36,088 nt of DNA, taken from assembly GCA_001825565.1 (NCBI GenBank), contig MHXM01000159.1, positions 1 through 36,088 of the forward strand, read 5' to 3'. The DNA comes from Desulfuromonadaceae bacterium GWC2_58_13 (lineage in GTDB: Bacteria; Desulfobacterota; Desulfuromonadia; Desulfuromonadales; Trichloromonadaceae). Shown piece by piece: positions 1-9,446 of the stretch (the first letter of the stretch is position 1; every line of letters starts with the position of its first letter). A program made the position numbers and the translations under genes. The notes beneath the pieces are model-generated. The model was not told the DNA's origin. It made no database searches and was given only the letters and a program-made list of their open reading frames with translations.

Positions 1-1843
1 TGTCGGGGGAAATCAGGGTGATCGGGTCCGGTATGGCATTGAGCAGGGTCTCGAACTGCTGGAACAGCTTGCGATAGCGGGTTTCGCTCTCCTTCAGGCA
101 CCTCTCGGCCTGCTTTCGCTCGCTCAGGTCGACGAAAATTCCCATGAGCCCATAGGGCTTTCCCCGGTCGTCGCAGAGACGGGTTCCGTACCTGCTCAGC
201 TCGATGGTCGAGCCGTCCTTTTTCATGCGCACGACTTCGATCCCGCGTAGCTTTTCGCCGGCAAGCTCCCGTTGCCGCAGGGCTTGTTCGTTGGCCTGAT
301 CGCTTTCGGGAGTCAGGGGACAGGGGTGGCCGATCACCTCGTCCCGGCTCCATCCGAAGGTATCTTCGGCGGCCTGGTTCCACTGGGTCAGACGTCCTCC
401 GGTATCGACGGCGACGATCGGCATGGGGTTGGCGTCGAATAGGGTTTCGAGGGCGAGATTGGCGGTTTTCAGGGCATTGGCGACTTTAATGCGTTCGCTG
501 ATGTCACGCCCTTCGGCGATGAGCAGGGTGACCCGGCCGGCTTCGTCCATGATCGGTTTCAGCGAAAAGTCGATCGTCAGCTGGCCGCCGTTCCTGGCGG
601 GGTGCCGCACTTCCATGCGCACCACTTCTCCTTGGGCGGCTTGCTGGATGGCCTTGCGCAGTTGTACCTGTTGGTGAAGATCGTTAGCCCACCAGGGGGT
701 TTCCCATATCGGGCGGCCCTGCAGGGCGGACAGGTCGCTATCGATCAGCCGCAGGGCGGTCTGGTTGGCGTCGAGCAGGGTGCCGTCGGGGTCGATCAGA
801 CCGATCAGCTGAAAGGATTGATTGTACAGCGCCTCGAATTTCCGGCAGCTCTGTCGCAACAGGTCTTCGGTTTCCTTCTGCTTGCCGATGTCCCGGGCCA
901 GAGCCAGCAGTTGCGGGTCGGCGGTGGACGATTCAATGACGCTGATGCGGATATCGACCGGAAAGCCGGTCCCGTCCTTTCTTCGGTGCCTCCCCGCAAG
1001 GGTCGAAGGGACGCCGGGAGCGAGACGGTTGGGGCGTTGCGGCAGAATGATATCGGTGAGACCCTCGACGATGTCGTGCAGGTTGAGTTGAAGCAATTCG
1101 GTCTTGGTATAGCCCAGGCTCTGGCAGGCGTGCCGGTTGGCGTCAAGAATCCGGCCGTCGAGGTTGAGCAGAAACATGCCGTCGGTGGCCTGCTCCACCA
1201 GGGTGCGAAAACGTTTTTCATTGACGGCCAGAGTGGTCAGGATCCGTTCGAAGTAGACCAGCAACATGCCGATGGCCACGACCAGGGCGAGCAGGGCCGC
1301 CAACAGAAAACGCCAGGGGAGGAACCCTTCCAGCGGAACCAGAAAGGGATAATTGGCACGGTGCAGACCCCAGAGGATGAAGCCCCATCCGGCCAGATAT
1401 TTGCCGGCTCCGTTCACGTTTTCCACCGTGAAAAACAGTTGCCCGGTGCGAATGGAAACGGCGGCATAAAACAAAAAGGTGGGAAGATTCTGCGCCAGGA
1501 ACGGCAAGTCGGCGAAATGCCCCAGCAGAATCCAGCCGCCGCTCAAGCATCCGCCGATCCAGAAGACGCGAGACATCCTGCACTGCGCCATCTCTTCGGC
1601 GCCGCGCAGGATCAGCAGTCCGCTGGCCAGTACGCAGATCTGGATGAAATGGGTCGACTCGGGAGCCAGCCAGTGGGCGACCAGTCCCAGGTCAAAAACG
1701 TAGCGCAGGGCATGGAAGCCCCACCCCAGTGCCCAGAACCCCAGGTACCGCTCCCGGTACTGGTAGTACAGGAAACAGAAGACCAGGGTCAGGATGACCG
1801 ATCCGCATAAAGAGGCGACAATACTCGGGAAAAGCCAGGACAT
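1..1843 (-). CDS. Multi-PAS domain sensor protein with N-terminal membrane region (partial, runs off the window start)
   Basis: Reverse-strand reading from ATG at 1843 (MSWLFPSIVASLCGSVILTLVF...) stays open to position 1. Hydrophobic N-terminus followed by repeated PAS-like segments (e.g. FRTLVEQATDGMFLLNLDGRILDANRHACQSLGYT..., DANPMPIVAVDTGGRLTQWNQAAEDTFGW...). Not in the ORF track because it is open at the edge. Confidence 0.8.
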   Translation of the reverse strand, partial: MSWLFPSIVASLCGSVILTLVFCFLYYQYRERYLGFWALGWGFHALRYVFDLGLVAHWLAPESTHFIQICVLASGLLILRGAEEMAQCRMSRVFWIGGCLSGGWILLGHFADLPFLAQNLPTFLFYAAVSIRTGQLFFTVENVNGAGKYLAGWGFILWGLHRANYPFLVPLEGFLPWRFLLAALLALVVAIGMLLVYFERILTTLAVNEKRFRTLVEQATDGMFLLNLDGRILDANRHACQSLGYTKTELLQLNLHDIVEGLTDIILPQRPNRLAPGVPSTLAGRHRRKDGTGFPVDIRISVIESSTADPQLLALARDIGKQKETEDLLRQSCRKFEALYNQSFQLIGLIDPDGTLLDANQTALRLIDSDLSALQGRPIWETPWWANDLHQQVQLRKAIQQAAQGEVVRMEVRHPARNGGQLTIDFSLKPIMDEAGRVTLLIAEGRDISERIKVANALKTANLALETLFDANPMPIVAVDTGGRLTQWNQAAEDTFGWSRDEVIGHPCPLTPESDQANEQALRQRELAGEKLRGIEVVRMKKDGSTIELSRYGTRLCDDRGKPYGLMGIFVDLSERKQAERCLKESETRYRKLFQQFETLLNAIPDPITLISPD

Positions 1844-1959
1844 AAGAAACGACCGTGGTGATTGCGTGACGTTTGAGGTCTCGGCCCGCTGGTCAGGGCA
1901 AATCGGTTTTTACCAGGATCTATGTCGCAGCAATATGTGTGCCCAAAACCTCCTATGGT

Positions 1960-2964
1960 TTAGTTCCAGTCGCTCAGGATGAAGCCGATGCCGATCCGGT
2001 TGGCGTGCTGGTTGTAGTCGAGCAGGTTTTCGCCGTAACCGTTGAAATATTGGACGTACAGGCCGACCTTTTCCATGACCGGGAAGCTCCAATCGACCTG
2101 GAAGGTGCTGCGATTGTCGCCGCGTTGAAAGTTGTTGCGCAGCATCAGTCCGAAGCGGTGGTCATGCCAGCGGTAATAGCTCTGGATCTCGCCCGGGCCG
2201 AGGTAGTCGTCGATGTCGCGGTTGTCGTCTTCGTCCCGGCTCTCGGGAACGCGGTACCAGCTTTTAAGCTCCACCGTGAAGGCCCCCTTTTCAAGGCCGA
2301 GATTGGCGACCAGGCGGTTCCAGCTACGGGATAGCGGCTCCGGGCGGCCGTTGGACTGGTGATTGAATCCGAGGTTGAGGGTGCGCACGTCGATGCCGAA
2401 CAGCTTCAGCCTGGGATGGAAACTGAGCAGCAGTTCCGGCTCGTAGTTGGTTTCACGAAAGGGAGCCGACTCGTCGATGTTGTACAGTTGCCAGTACGAC
2501 TGCTGGGTGTAGGCGAACCAGAGATCCATCCTTTGCCCCAGCACATCCTGCCAGAGCTTGGTTTTCAGGCTGATCTGATATTTGACTTCGTGATCGTCGA
2601 CATCCTTGATCGTATAGTCGGCGCCCTTGGCGGGCTGGTCCTGGCCCCCGTTGTAGGTCAGTGGCATGAGGTAGTTGTCGCGGTGGGGAATCAGGGTGTA
2701 ACGGCCGCGAACCCCCGATTCGTCAAGATCCCAGCGTTTGGTCAGATAGGAGACCTCGCTCTCGGGTTCCCGCGGGTAGGCGGCCGCCGATTCATCCGGT
2801 GCCGTTGACAAGTCGGGCCGGCGGGCCAGGGCATCGTAGCAGACCAGTCGGTCGCTGTCGTTTTCGATTTGGGCGCAGTCGCGCAGTCCGCCGGCGACAT
2901 CCGCCAATACCAGGGGCGGAAAGGCGAGCAGGAGGGCCGCTATGAGAGAAAAAAGTCGCTTCAA
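1960..2964 (-). CDS. pldA: Outer membrane phospholipase A (OMPLA/PldA family)
   Basis: 334 aa with signal peptide; OMPLA-like NHQSNGR active-site region and beta-barrel-like C-terminus. Confidence 0.85.
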   Translation of the reverse strand: MKRLFSLIAALLLAFPPLVLADVAGGLRDCAQIENDSDRLVCYDALARRPDLSTAPDESAAAYPREPESEVSYLTKRWDLDESGVRGRYTLIPHRDNYLMPLTYNGGQDQPAKGADYTIKDVDDHEVKYQISLKTKLWQDVLGQRMDLWFAYTQQSYWQLYNIDESAPFRETNYEPELLLSFHPRLKLFGIDVRTLNLGFNHQSNGRPEPLSRSWNRLVANLGLEKGAFTVELKSWYRVPESRDEDDNRDIDDYLGPGEIQSYYRWHDHRFGLMLRNNFQRGDNRSTFQVDWSFPVMEKVGLYVQYFNGYGENLLDYNQHANRIGIGFILSDWN

Positions 2965-3193
2965 GATGTTTCCTTTTCATTGGAGAATGTCGATGTCAGC
3001 CGAAGTTCCGGAGTAGTTTATCATTGAACTCCGAAGAGGACAGTCGTTAAAACGCAAGTCCGGCTGTGTTCGCCGAAAATACCTGGATCCGCCAAGGGTG
3101 CCGATTGACTTTTGGCCAGGATGAGACTGTAATATCGAAGTGTCGGCGAAGCCACGGGCCCCGGCATTTTCTTTTTGCGGGAACGGCGAAACA

Positions 3194-4579
3194 ATGATGA
3201 AACAAGTGAAGTTGACGAAAACACCGCTGCCGGGGGGATTGCGGGAGATGCTGGCCATCGCCCTGCCCATGGTGGTTTCCCACGCCTGCGAAACGGCGAT
3301 GATTTTCATTGATCGGCTGTTCCTGTCGCGTCTGGGGACGGTGCCGATGAGCGCCGCCATGGCCGGCGGCCTGACCAGTTTCATGATGATGACTTTTTTC
3401 ATCGGCCTGATCGGCTACGCCACCGCCCTGGTCGCCCAGTATCTCGGTGCCGGCCGCAAGCAGAACTGCGCCCGGGTGGCGACCCAGGCCCTGCTGGTTG
3501 CCCTGCTGGCCTATCCGTTGATTCTTTCCGGACGGCCCTTGGCCCACTGGCTGTTCACCGTCACCGGGATCGCGCCCGAACAGCTGGTTCAGCAGCAAGT
3601 CTACTTCGACATTCTGCTGTACGGCGCCGTGCTGGTGCTGCTGCGCACCGGCCTCTCCAGTTTTTTTTCCGGCATCGGCCGTACCCGGGTGATCCTGATT
3701 TCGGCCCTGATCGCGATGCTGGTCAACATCGGCGCCGACTACGTGCTGATTTTCGGCCACTTTGGCCTTCCCCCCCTGGGCATCCGCGGCGCCGCCATCG
3801 GTACCCTGCTCGGCAGTTTCTGCGCCCTGCTGGTGCTGCTCGCCGCCTATCTGGGGCGGGGCAACCGGCGGGAATTCGGGGTGGGGGCAGCGCTGCGCTT
3901 CGACGGCGAGGTGATGAAAAAGCTGCTGCGCTTCGGTTCCCCGGCCGGGGTCGAGATGTTTCTGAACCTGCTCGCGTTTACCCTGATGATCCTGCTTTTT
4001 CATTCCCACGGGCTGGCCACCGCCACGGCGGTCACCATCGTTTTCAACTGGGACATGGTGTCCTTCGTGCCGCTGATCGGGATCCAGATCGGGGTGGTCA
4101 GCCTGGTCGGCCGCTATCTGGGCGCCGGCCGCCCCGAGGTGGCCGAACGGGTGGCCCGGTCGGGACTGCAGATGGGTTGGACCTATTCCTCGGTGATCCT
4201 GGTCCTTTTCGTCGCCTTGCCCGGGCCGCTGGTGGCCATCTTTGCCCCGGCCGTCCCCGACCCGGTTTTTTCCCAGGCGGCTCCCCTGGCCACCAGCATG
4301 CTGCGTCTGGCCGCCTTCTACGTAATGGCCGATGCGCTGATGTTGGTTTGCAGCGGCGTGCTGCGCGGCGCCGGCGATACGTTTTGGGCCATGTGTATTT
4401 CGGTCGGCATGCACTGGCTGCTGCTGCCGGTTCTGTATGTGGCGCTGAAGGTCCTGCACCTGGCGCCCCAGACCGCCTGGCTGGCCCTGATCTTTCTTTT
4501 TCTGGCGTTCAGCGGCATTTTCTACCTGCGCTATCGCGGCGGCAGGTGGAAAATGCTGCGGGTGGTCGGGGAGGGGTGA
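3194..4579 (+). CDS. MATE family efflux transporter
   Basis: Multi-TM protein MMKQVKLTKTPLPGGLREMLAIALPMVVSHACETAMIFIDRLFLSRLG...; typical MATE N-half. Start moved from ORF-track 3140 to 3194. Confidence 0.85.
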   Translation: MMKQVKLTKTPLPGGLREMLAIALPMVVSHACETAMIFIDRLFLSRLGTVPMSAAMAGGLTSFMMMTFFIGLIGYATALVAQYLGAGRKQNCARVATQALLVALLAYPLILSGRPLAHWLFTVTGIAPEQLVQQQVYFDILLYGAVLVLLRTGLSSFFSGIGRTRVILISALIAMLVNIGADYVLIFGHFGLPPLGIRGAAIGTLLGSFCALLVLLAAYLGRGNRREFGVGAALRFDGEVMKKLLRFGSPAGVEMFLNLLAFTLMILLFHSHGLATATAVTIVFNWDMVSFVPLIGIQIGVVSLVGRYLGAGRPEVAERVARSGLQMGWTYSSVILVLFVALPGPLVAIFAPAVPDPVFSQAAPLATSMLRLAAFYVMADALMLVCSGVLRGAGDTFWAMCISVGMHWLLLPVLYVALKVLHLAPQTAWLALIFLFLAFSGIFYLRYRGGRWKMLRVVGEG

Positions 4580-4715
4580 GATCAAAGGCAATCCTCACGC
4601 CCCGGAAGCAAGACCGCCGAACTCTGGTAAACTTGGCCGATGAGGCGCTTCATGCCGGAGGTCTTCGATTCTTTCAATGGCGCGGCCGGCATGGTCGCCG
4701 CCAGGGAGGTATGAG

Positions 4716-5252
4716 ATGAAAATCATGCGATTATTCTGGGTGATGTTGTTGTTGCTGAACCTGTTGGGCTGTGCCCCGAAACTGGCGGTGGAGAGATCGT
4801 TTGACTGGAAGGCCGATTTTCAGAGCTACCATTCCTGGTTCTGGGTCGACGGCAAACCGGCGTTGATGGATGTCCTGCTCGGCGATGACATGACCGATCA
4901 GCTTGTCCGCCGAGCGGTGACCGAGGAACTCCGCGCCAAGGGTTTGGAGGCCAAAGCCGATGAGCCTGATCTGCTGGTGAGGTACTCCACCCGGTTTCAG
5001 GAAGCCGTGGCGGCTACTCCGGGAGACCTGGGTTACAGCTATCAATGGCGCTGGACCAAGGAGCCTCTGGGGGTCGGACAGGGTCGGACCTACAGCCGGG
5101 GGACGCTGATCGTCGACCTGATCGACCGCAAAACCGGACTCCTCGTCTGGCAGGGCAAGGCCAGCGATATCGTCACCGACGAGCGGGACGCCCAGGGCAA
5201 AATCCGTGAAGCGGTCCAAAAGATTTTCGCTTCATATCCTCCCGCCCCTTGA
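4716..5252 (+). CDS. DUF4136-like lipoprotein
   Basis: MKIMRLFWVMLLLLNLLGCAPK lipobox; DUF4136-like body (DWKADFQSYHSWFWVDGKP...). RBS ggaggt just upstream of ATG 4716. Confidence 0.7.
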   Translation: MKIMRLFWVMLLLLNLLGCAPKLAVERSFDWKADFQSYHSWFWVDGKPALMDVLLGDDMTDQLVRRAVTEELRAKGLEAKADEPDLLVRYSTRFQEAVAATPGDLGYSYQWRWTKEPLGVGQGRTYSRGTLIVDLIDRKTGLLVWQGKASDIVTDERDAQGKIREAVQKIFASYPPAP

Positions 5253-5285
5253 TTCGACACTTGGCCAATAAATTAATTTGAACCG

Positions 5286-5325
5286 AACAACCGTCCCGGA
5301 TCTCGATAATCCGGGGCGGTTGTTT
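5286..5325 (+). terminator. Rho-independent terminator downstream of the DUF4136 gene
   Basis: Stem AACAACCGTCCCGGAT / ATCCGGGGCGGTTGTT (one G-U) with loop ctcgata, followed by a T-rich stretch. Confidence 0.7.
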
Positions 5326-5463
5326 GCTTGACGCCAGTCCCGCCCTCTTGGGCTATCAGCCGGGGTTTTTGCGAGCTGATTTTATATTAGCGCATCAGAC
5401 AATGATTGGAAGATTATCACCGATGGTGTATCCTGAGAAACATTTTCGTTAAAGGGAACGCCA

Positions 5464-6192
5464 ATGCTTCACCGCCTGACCAACTCCAGGAGAGTGGTAG
5501 CCGAACAGCGCCGCCGCGACATCCAGACCTGTCCCTACTTCTTTTTTTACGGCTCCCTGATGGAGCGCTACGAAAATTTCAAGCGCTACATCAAAAAACG
5601 GGTTCTGCTCATCGAAGTCGCCTACTGCCGCGGAATCCTTTACCATCTGCCCGTCGGATTTCCCGGCCTCATTGTTCCGGAACAGGGAGGGGACGAGCTG
5701 GTGGTCGGCGAAGTGATGGCCGTGAGCGAGCCGGAAAAAGTTATGCAAGTCCTGGATCGTCTGGAGGATTACTATCCGGCCCATCCGCGCCGCTCGGTCT
5801 ATATCCGCCGGCTGTTGCCCATCTTGGTCGAAACGCCGGGCGATCCGCCGAGCTTCAGGGAGAGCCAGGCTTGGGTCTATACCTATCCCGCCGACCACTT
5901 GACTCTTCGGCACGAACGTCAGGTTCGTATCGAATGCGGCCAATGGAAAGCCTTTGCCAAACCGCCCCGCGGCGCGCAAGAGGTCGACCTGATGGCCCTG
6001 GTCAAGCAACAACGCTATTCAACCGAGGGCGGTAGGATAGCCATTGAACCCTCCCTGCTGCGCGAACCCCGGGTGCTGGACAAGCTGGGCTCGCTGCCCT
6101 GTTTTCAGTTCTGCCGCAATCAGCACCGCTGCGGTTACCAGATCAATTCTGGTGCCGAAGCTGAACCTGATACCCTTCCAGAATCGACCTGA
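5464..6192 (+). CDS. Gamma-glutamylcyclotransferase / AIG2-like family protein
   Basis: YFFFYGSLMERYENFKRYI...GILYHLPVGFPGLI...VVGEVMAV...LDRLEDYYP...AWVYTY is the characteristic GGCT-like YGSL...G...LD..E.Y...W.Y pattern. Confidence 0.75.
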   Translation: MLHRLTNSRRVVAEQRRRDIQTCPYFFFYGSLMERYENFKRYIKKRVLLIEVAYCRGILYHLPVGFPGLIVPEQGGDELVVGEVMAVSEPEKVMQVLDRLEDYYPAHPRRSVYIRRLLPILVETPGDPPSFRESQAWVYTYPADHLTLRHERQVRIECGQWKAFAKPPRGAQEVDLMALVKQQRYSTEGGRIAIEPSLLREPRVLDKLGSLPCFQFCRNQHRCGYQINSGAEAEPDTLPEST

Positions 6193-7594
6193 CCTCTTCC
6201 ATCTGCGCCGAAATCAACGAACGGGCATGAGCACCCTCCCGGATCAATCCCGATTCCACCTGCTGTAGAAAGCGGCTTATCGCGGCATCGGGCAGCGGCT
6301 GTGGCCGGTGCGCCCAGAGCAGCATGTCTCCCGCCGGCTCGCGGCAATAACTGCGGATATCGTACGCCCACTGAAATCCTTTGATGGCCATGATCACCGG
6401 CAGATATCCGTAGTTGCGCTCCCCCTTGCGCCACAGGCGCAAAAATGAAAATTCGGTCACCAGATGTTCATGGTTGTCGTACGGAGACAGGTGTTTCCGT
6501 TGCTGAACGATTCCGCGCAATTCATTGTTGGCGAAACGATGTTCGCGCAATACCCCGTCGTCGGAGAGGCGCAGGTCGCCGCCGAGCAGCAGAAGGCAGA
6601 GGTAGTCTTCGAGGGTCGGACGCTCGTTTCCGGCGCGGGGGTCTTCCAGATTCAGATGCAGGCTGTGGGGGTCGATGTCCCGGCTGAAGGCGATTACTTC
6701 CTCCAGGTAGCGGGCCAGAAAGCCGGGATCTGTGCTCAGCGGCATGGAAAATTTACGCAGATAGTCGAGCCTGACCAGGCTGTATTCCAGATATCCGCCC
6801 ACCCACGGGGCCGAGCGGTGGCGGCGCAAACGGATTTGATGGTCGAGGTACCCTCCCAGCCGCCAGGACACATCCGCAAGAAAAAATTTATGGTAATGGA
6901 TGAAATTGTGAAACCGCGGGTCCCGCTGGTGCCGGCCGAAGGAGCGTTCATAACCGGCATCCTTGCCCAGATTGCTGAATTCCAGTTCGGCGCCGAGCGG
7001 CGTCGTCCCGCCGAGCCGGCAGGTTTTGACCTGGTCGATGGATTCCAGCATTTCCGGTGTGCCGAACAAAGCGGCGGCGGTCCGATAGGCGAGTAGACAG
7101 TTGAGGTAGAGATGATTCAGGTTCCGCTCGAAACAGAAATCGATCAATCGGTCGATCTCTGTTTCGAGAAGAGCAAAACGGCGATTGTACCAGATCAGGG
7201 CGGCCAGTATGGCCGGGGCTTCGGGATAGCAGGATGGGCAGTTGGCCGGCAGGGCGTCCCGGCAGTGCTTGCGGGTCATCTGCACCACGAACCCGAGCAG
7301 GTAATGACGGAAAATAAGCCGCAGATAAGAACGGGTCAGTTCCGGTTGCGCCCACAGTCGATCATTGATGCGGAACCGTTTATCCTGGCGACCGGCGGCA
7401 ATATTCAGATTTCGACGGAAAGAGGAAGGGAAACTCGCCAGGGGCGCAAAGAACTGAAAACGCCGCACATAGGTCACCCCGATAAATTCGCGCAGCACCA
7501 TCAACCGCTCGACCGGCGAGAGGCTGAGATAATACTGCTCCAAATCGCTTCCTTTGGCGTGATCGGGGAAAAAGAACAGCATGCGGCCCCCCAT
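6143..7594 (-). CDS. Conserved hypothetical protein, possible glutamine-synthetase-fold amidoligase
   Basis: 483 aa. Contains LGAELEFSNLG, later SLHLNLE and LVTEFSFLRLW, resembling the GxExE, HxH/N and xEFR motif order of amidoligase-like proteins. The 3' end overlaps the convergent GGCT gene by about 50 bp. Confidence 0.45.
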   Translation of the reverse strand: MGGRMLFFFPDHAKGSDLEQYYLSLSPVERLMVLREFIGVTYVRRFQFFAPLASFPSSFRRNLNIAAGRQDKRFRINDRLWAQPELTRSYLRLIFRHYLLGFVVQMTRKHCRDALPANCPSCYPEAPAILAALIWYNRRFALLETEIDRLIDFCFERNLNHLYLNCLLAYRTAAALFGTPEMLESIDQVKTCRLGGTTPLGAELEFSNLGKDAGYERSFGRHQRDPRFHNFIHYHKFFLADVSWRLGGYLDHQIRLRRHRSAPWVGGYLEYSLVRLDYLRKFSMPLSTDPGFLARYLEEVIAFSRDIDPHSLHLNLEDPRAGNERPTLEDYLCLLLLGGDLRLSDDGVLREHRFANNELRGIVQQRKHLSPYDNHEHLVTEFSFLRLWRKGERNYGYLPVIMAIKGFQWAYDIRSYCREPAGDMLLWAHRPQPLPDAAISRFLQQVESGLIREGAHARSLISAQMEEVRSILEGYQVQLRHQN

Positions 7595-7937
7595 GTTGGC
7601 AGCGGAGCATTTGTCAGGATGAGCTCAAAATGCGCAGCTTTTGAGGTTTACCTTTCTGGGTGCCATTCCAAAAAAGATTTCAGAGGGTTAAGCAAAAATT
7701 TCGCCATGCAGCGCTTAGTGGTTTTTCCGGGGTTCGGATATGCCGGTTAAATGATTCTTATGAACTTTATTGGTCTTTTGCTCCCCAGTCAAGCGGTCGG
7801 GAATTTATTAGCGGAATTACCCGGGATCGGCATGTTTACAGGCGGATCATCTGCTGATTTTAATACTTGGACGATTTTGCCGCCGGCCATGGATCGGCGC
7901 CGGTCTCCCGGGGTAGGTGGAAAGAGTGCGGAAGCGA

Positions 7938-8114
7938 TCACTCCGAGGGGGTTTTTTCCTTTTCCTGTGCGTTCAGGCGTTCAAAAAGGGCGATCTGCTC
8001 GAATATGCTGAGTTTTTTCTTGCAACCGGTGCCGCTGCGCAGGCACATCCGACAACGGTCGTCCGAGCACCACTGGCACATCCGGCAGTCGGGGCAAGGG
8101 TGTTTTTTGTCCAT
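7938..8114 (-). CDS. 58-aa Cys-rich mini-protein
   Basis: Hand translation from ATG 8114: MDKKHPCPDCRMCQWCSDDRCRMCLRSGTGCKKKLSIFEQIALFERLNAQEKEKTPSE*. RBS-like ggagtgcgcc just upstream. Below the ORF-track length cutoff. Confidence 0.75.
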   Translation of the reverse strand: MDKKHPCPDCRMCQWCSDDRCRMCLRSGTGCKKKLSIFEQIALFERLNAQEKEKTPSE

Positions 8115-8154
8115 GGCGCACTCCTTTTATTACATTGTACGCCGGGGGCGACGG

Positions 8155-9429
8155 TCAGGCAACGGCGGCCGGGACGAGCCGCAGGCGATTGCGGCGATGG
8201 TGCAGGTACCAGGCTTCGCAGAGCTCGGCGGCCATGAGCAGGAAGACGGCCACGGCGACCCCGGGAACGGGCAGGGGAAAAAGGCGCAGAATGGCCCAGC
8301 AGGCGCCGAGAAAAAGAATTTTGTAGATGACCGAGCGGCCAAGTTCGGAAGTGCGGTCTTCACCGGTGAACCAGCCGCGCAGGAGGCTGACCGCGCCATA
8401 CAGGTAGCAGTAGAGGGCGCAGCCGGCCAGGGGCAGGGCGATATAGGCGCGGGTTGCGGCATCCAGTCCCATGAGGCTGCCGAGGACGGGCCCCTGCAGT
8501 GGAAAGGCGATGATCAGGGTGAGGATGGCGAGGGCGCTGCCGACCCAGCGGAAGAAGCGAACCAGCACCCGGTAGTCGGCATCGGTTTTGACCAGGGTCT
8601 GATAGGCTTGCAGCAGGTTGCGCATGGGGCCGCCGAGGAGAAAGATGAAGCCCCGAATGATGCCGAAGGAGGCGAGCGCCAGAGGGCCGTCGGGGAGGCG
8701 GCTGATGATGGCGTTGATGAACAGCGGCACGCTCTGTTGCAGGCACGAGGCGTAGGCCAGCGGGAAGGCGAAACGCAGGATGTCCAGGGCGCCCCGTTCG
8801 TCGGCGTCCCCCGGGTGACGGATGCGACAGCGCCAGGCGAATCCTCCCATCAACGCTGTTTCGACGGCGATGCAGGCGAGCAAGGCGAAGGCGCCGAGTT
8901 CGGCCCCGCCGAACCATCGCCGGCCCAGAACCAGAAAGCCGAGCAGGGCGACGACCCGCACGATGGTCGCCAGGGAAACCAGCCCGGTGTGCCGGGCCTG
9001 CATGACCAGCCCTTGAAAAAAGCCTCGAAAGCCGGTGAGAAAAGGGAGAAAAACCAGGATCCCCAGCACCGCCTTGGCGTGCAGGGCGATATCGCCGGTG
9101 ACGCCGAGCAACCGGCCGAGAACGAAATCGCCCAGCGGGGTGAAGGCGACCAGGGACAGCATCAGCGAAACGTAGGCGGCCACCAGCAGCACGAACAGGA
9201 TCGTGCCGCGCAGGGAACGCTGGCCACGGACCATGGCGATGGTGATGGTGTGGTTCTGATAGGAGGGGGACGCGATCAGCAGGTGCAGCACCATGGCCAC
9301 CGAGAAGGCGGCCAGGGCGACCACGAAATCGTCCTGCCGGGCCAGCCCGGCGTTGATGATGGAGTGGGAGACGCTCATCATCTGGACGTTGAGCAGCAGC
9401 GGGAAGAAGAAGAGCGAGATTTCCCGCAT
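8155..9429 (-). CDS. Multi-TM flippase/transporter, MATE/ANK (progressive ankylosis)-like
   Basis: MREISLFFFPLLLNVQMMSVSHSIINAGLARQDD...; many hydrophobic segments. Start could alternatively be TTG at 9450, which overlaps the HAD gene stop. Confidence 0.6.
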   Translation of the reverse strand: MREISLFFFPLLLNVQMMSVSHSIINAGLARQDDFVVALAAFSVAMVLHLLIASPSYQNHTITIAMVRGQRSLRGTILFVLLVAAYVSLMLSLVAFTPLGDFVLGRLLGVTGDIALHAKAVLGILVFLPFLTGFRGFFQGLVMQARHTGLVSLATIVRVVALLGFLVLGRRWFGGAELGAFALLACIAVETALMGGFAWRCRIRHPGDADERGALDILRFAFPLAYASCLQQSVPLFINAIISRLPDGPLALASFGIIRGFIFLLGGPMRNLLQAYQTLVKTDADYRVLVRFFRWVGSALAILTLIIAFPLQGPVLGSLMGLDAATRAYIALPLAGCALYCYLYGAVSLLRGWFTGEDRTSELGRSVIYKILFLGACWAILRLFPLPVPGVAVAVFLLMAAELCEAWYLHHRRNRLRLVPAAVA

Positions 9430-9446
9430 TTTCAGGGGCCGGGCGG

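Noticed and set aside
602-1810. 402-aa plus-strand ORF
   Set aside because: Antisense of the PAS protein, which has recognisable PAS segments; this ORF is Q/G/E-rich without domains.
3047-4591. 514-aa minus-strand ORF opposite the MATE gene
   Set aside because: Low-complexity Q/H/G-rich translation typical of the antisense of a GC-rich membrane protein gene; the + strand MATE protein is clear.
7660-7857. 65-aa plus-strand ORF in the intergenic gap
   Set aside because: No RBS or family resemblance; likely chance ORF in a spacer.
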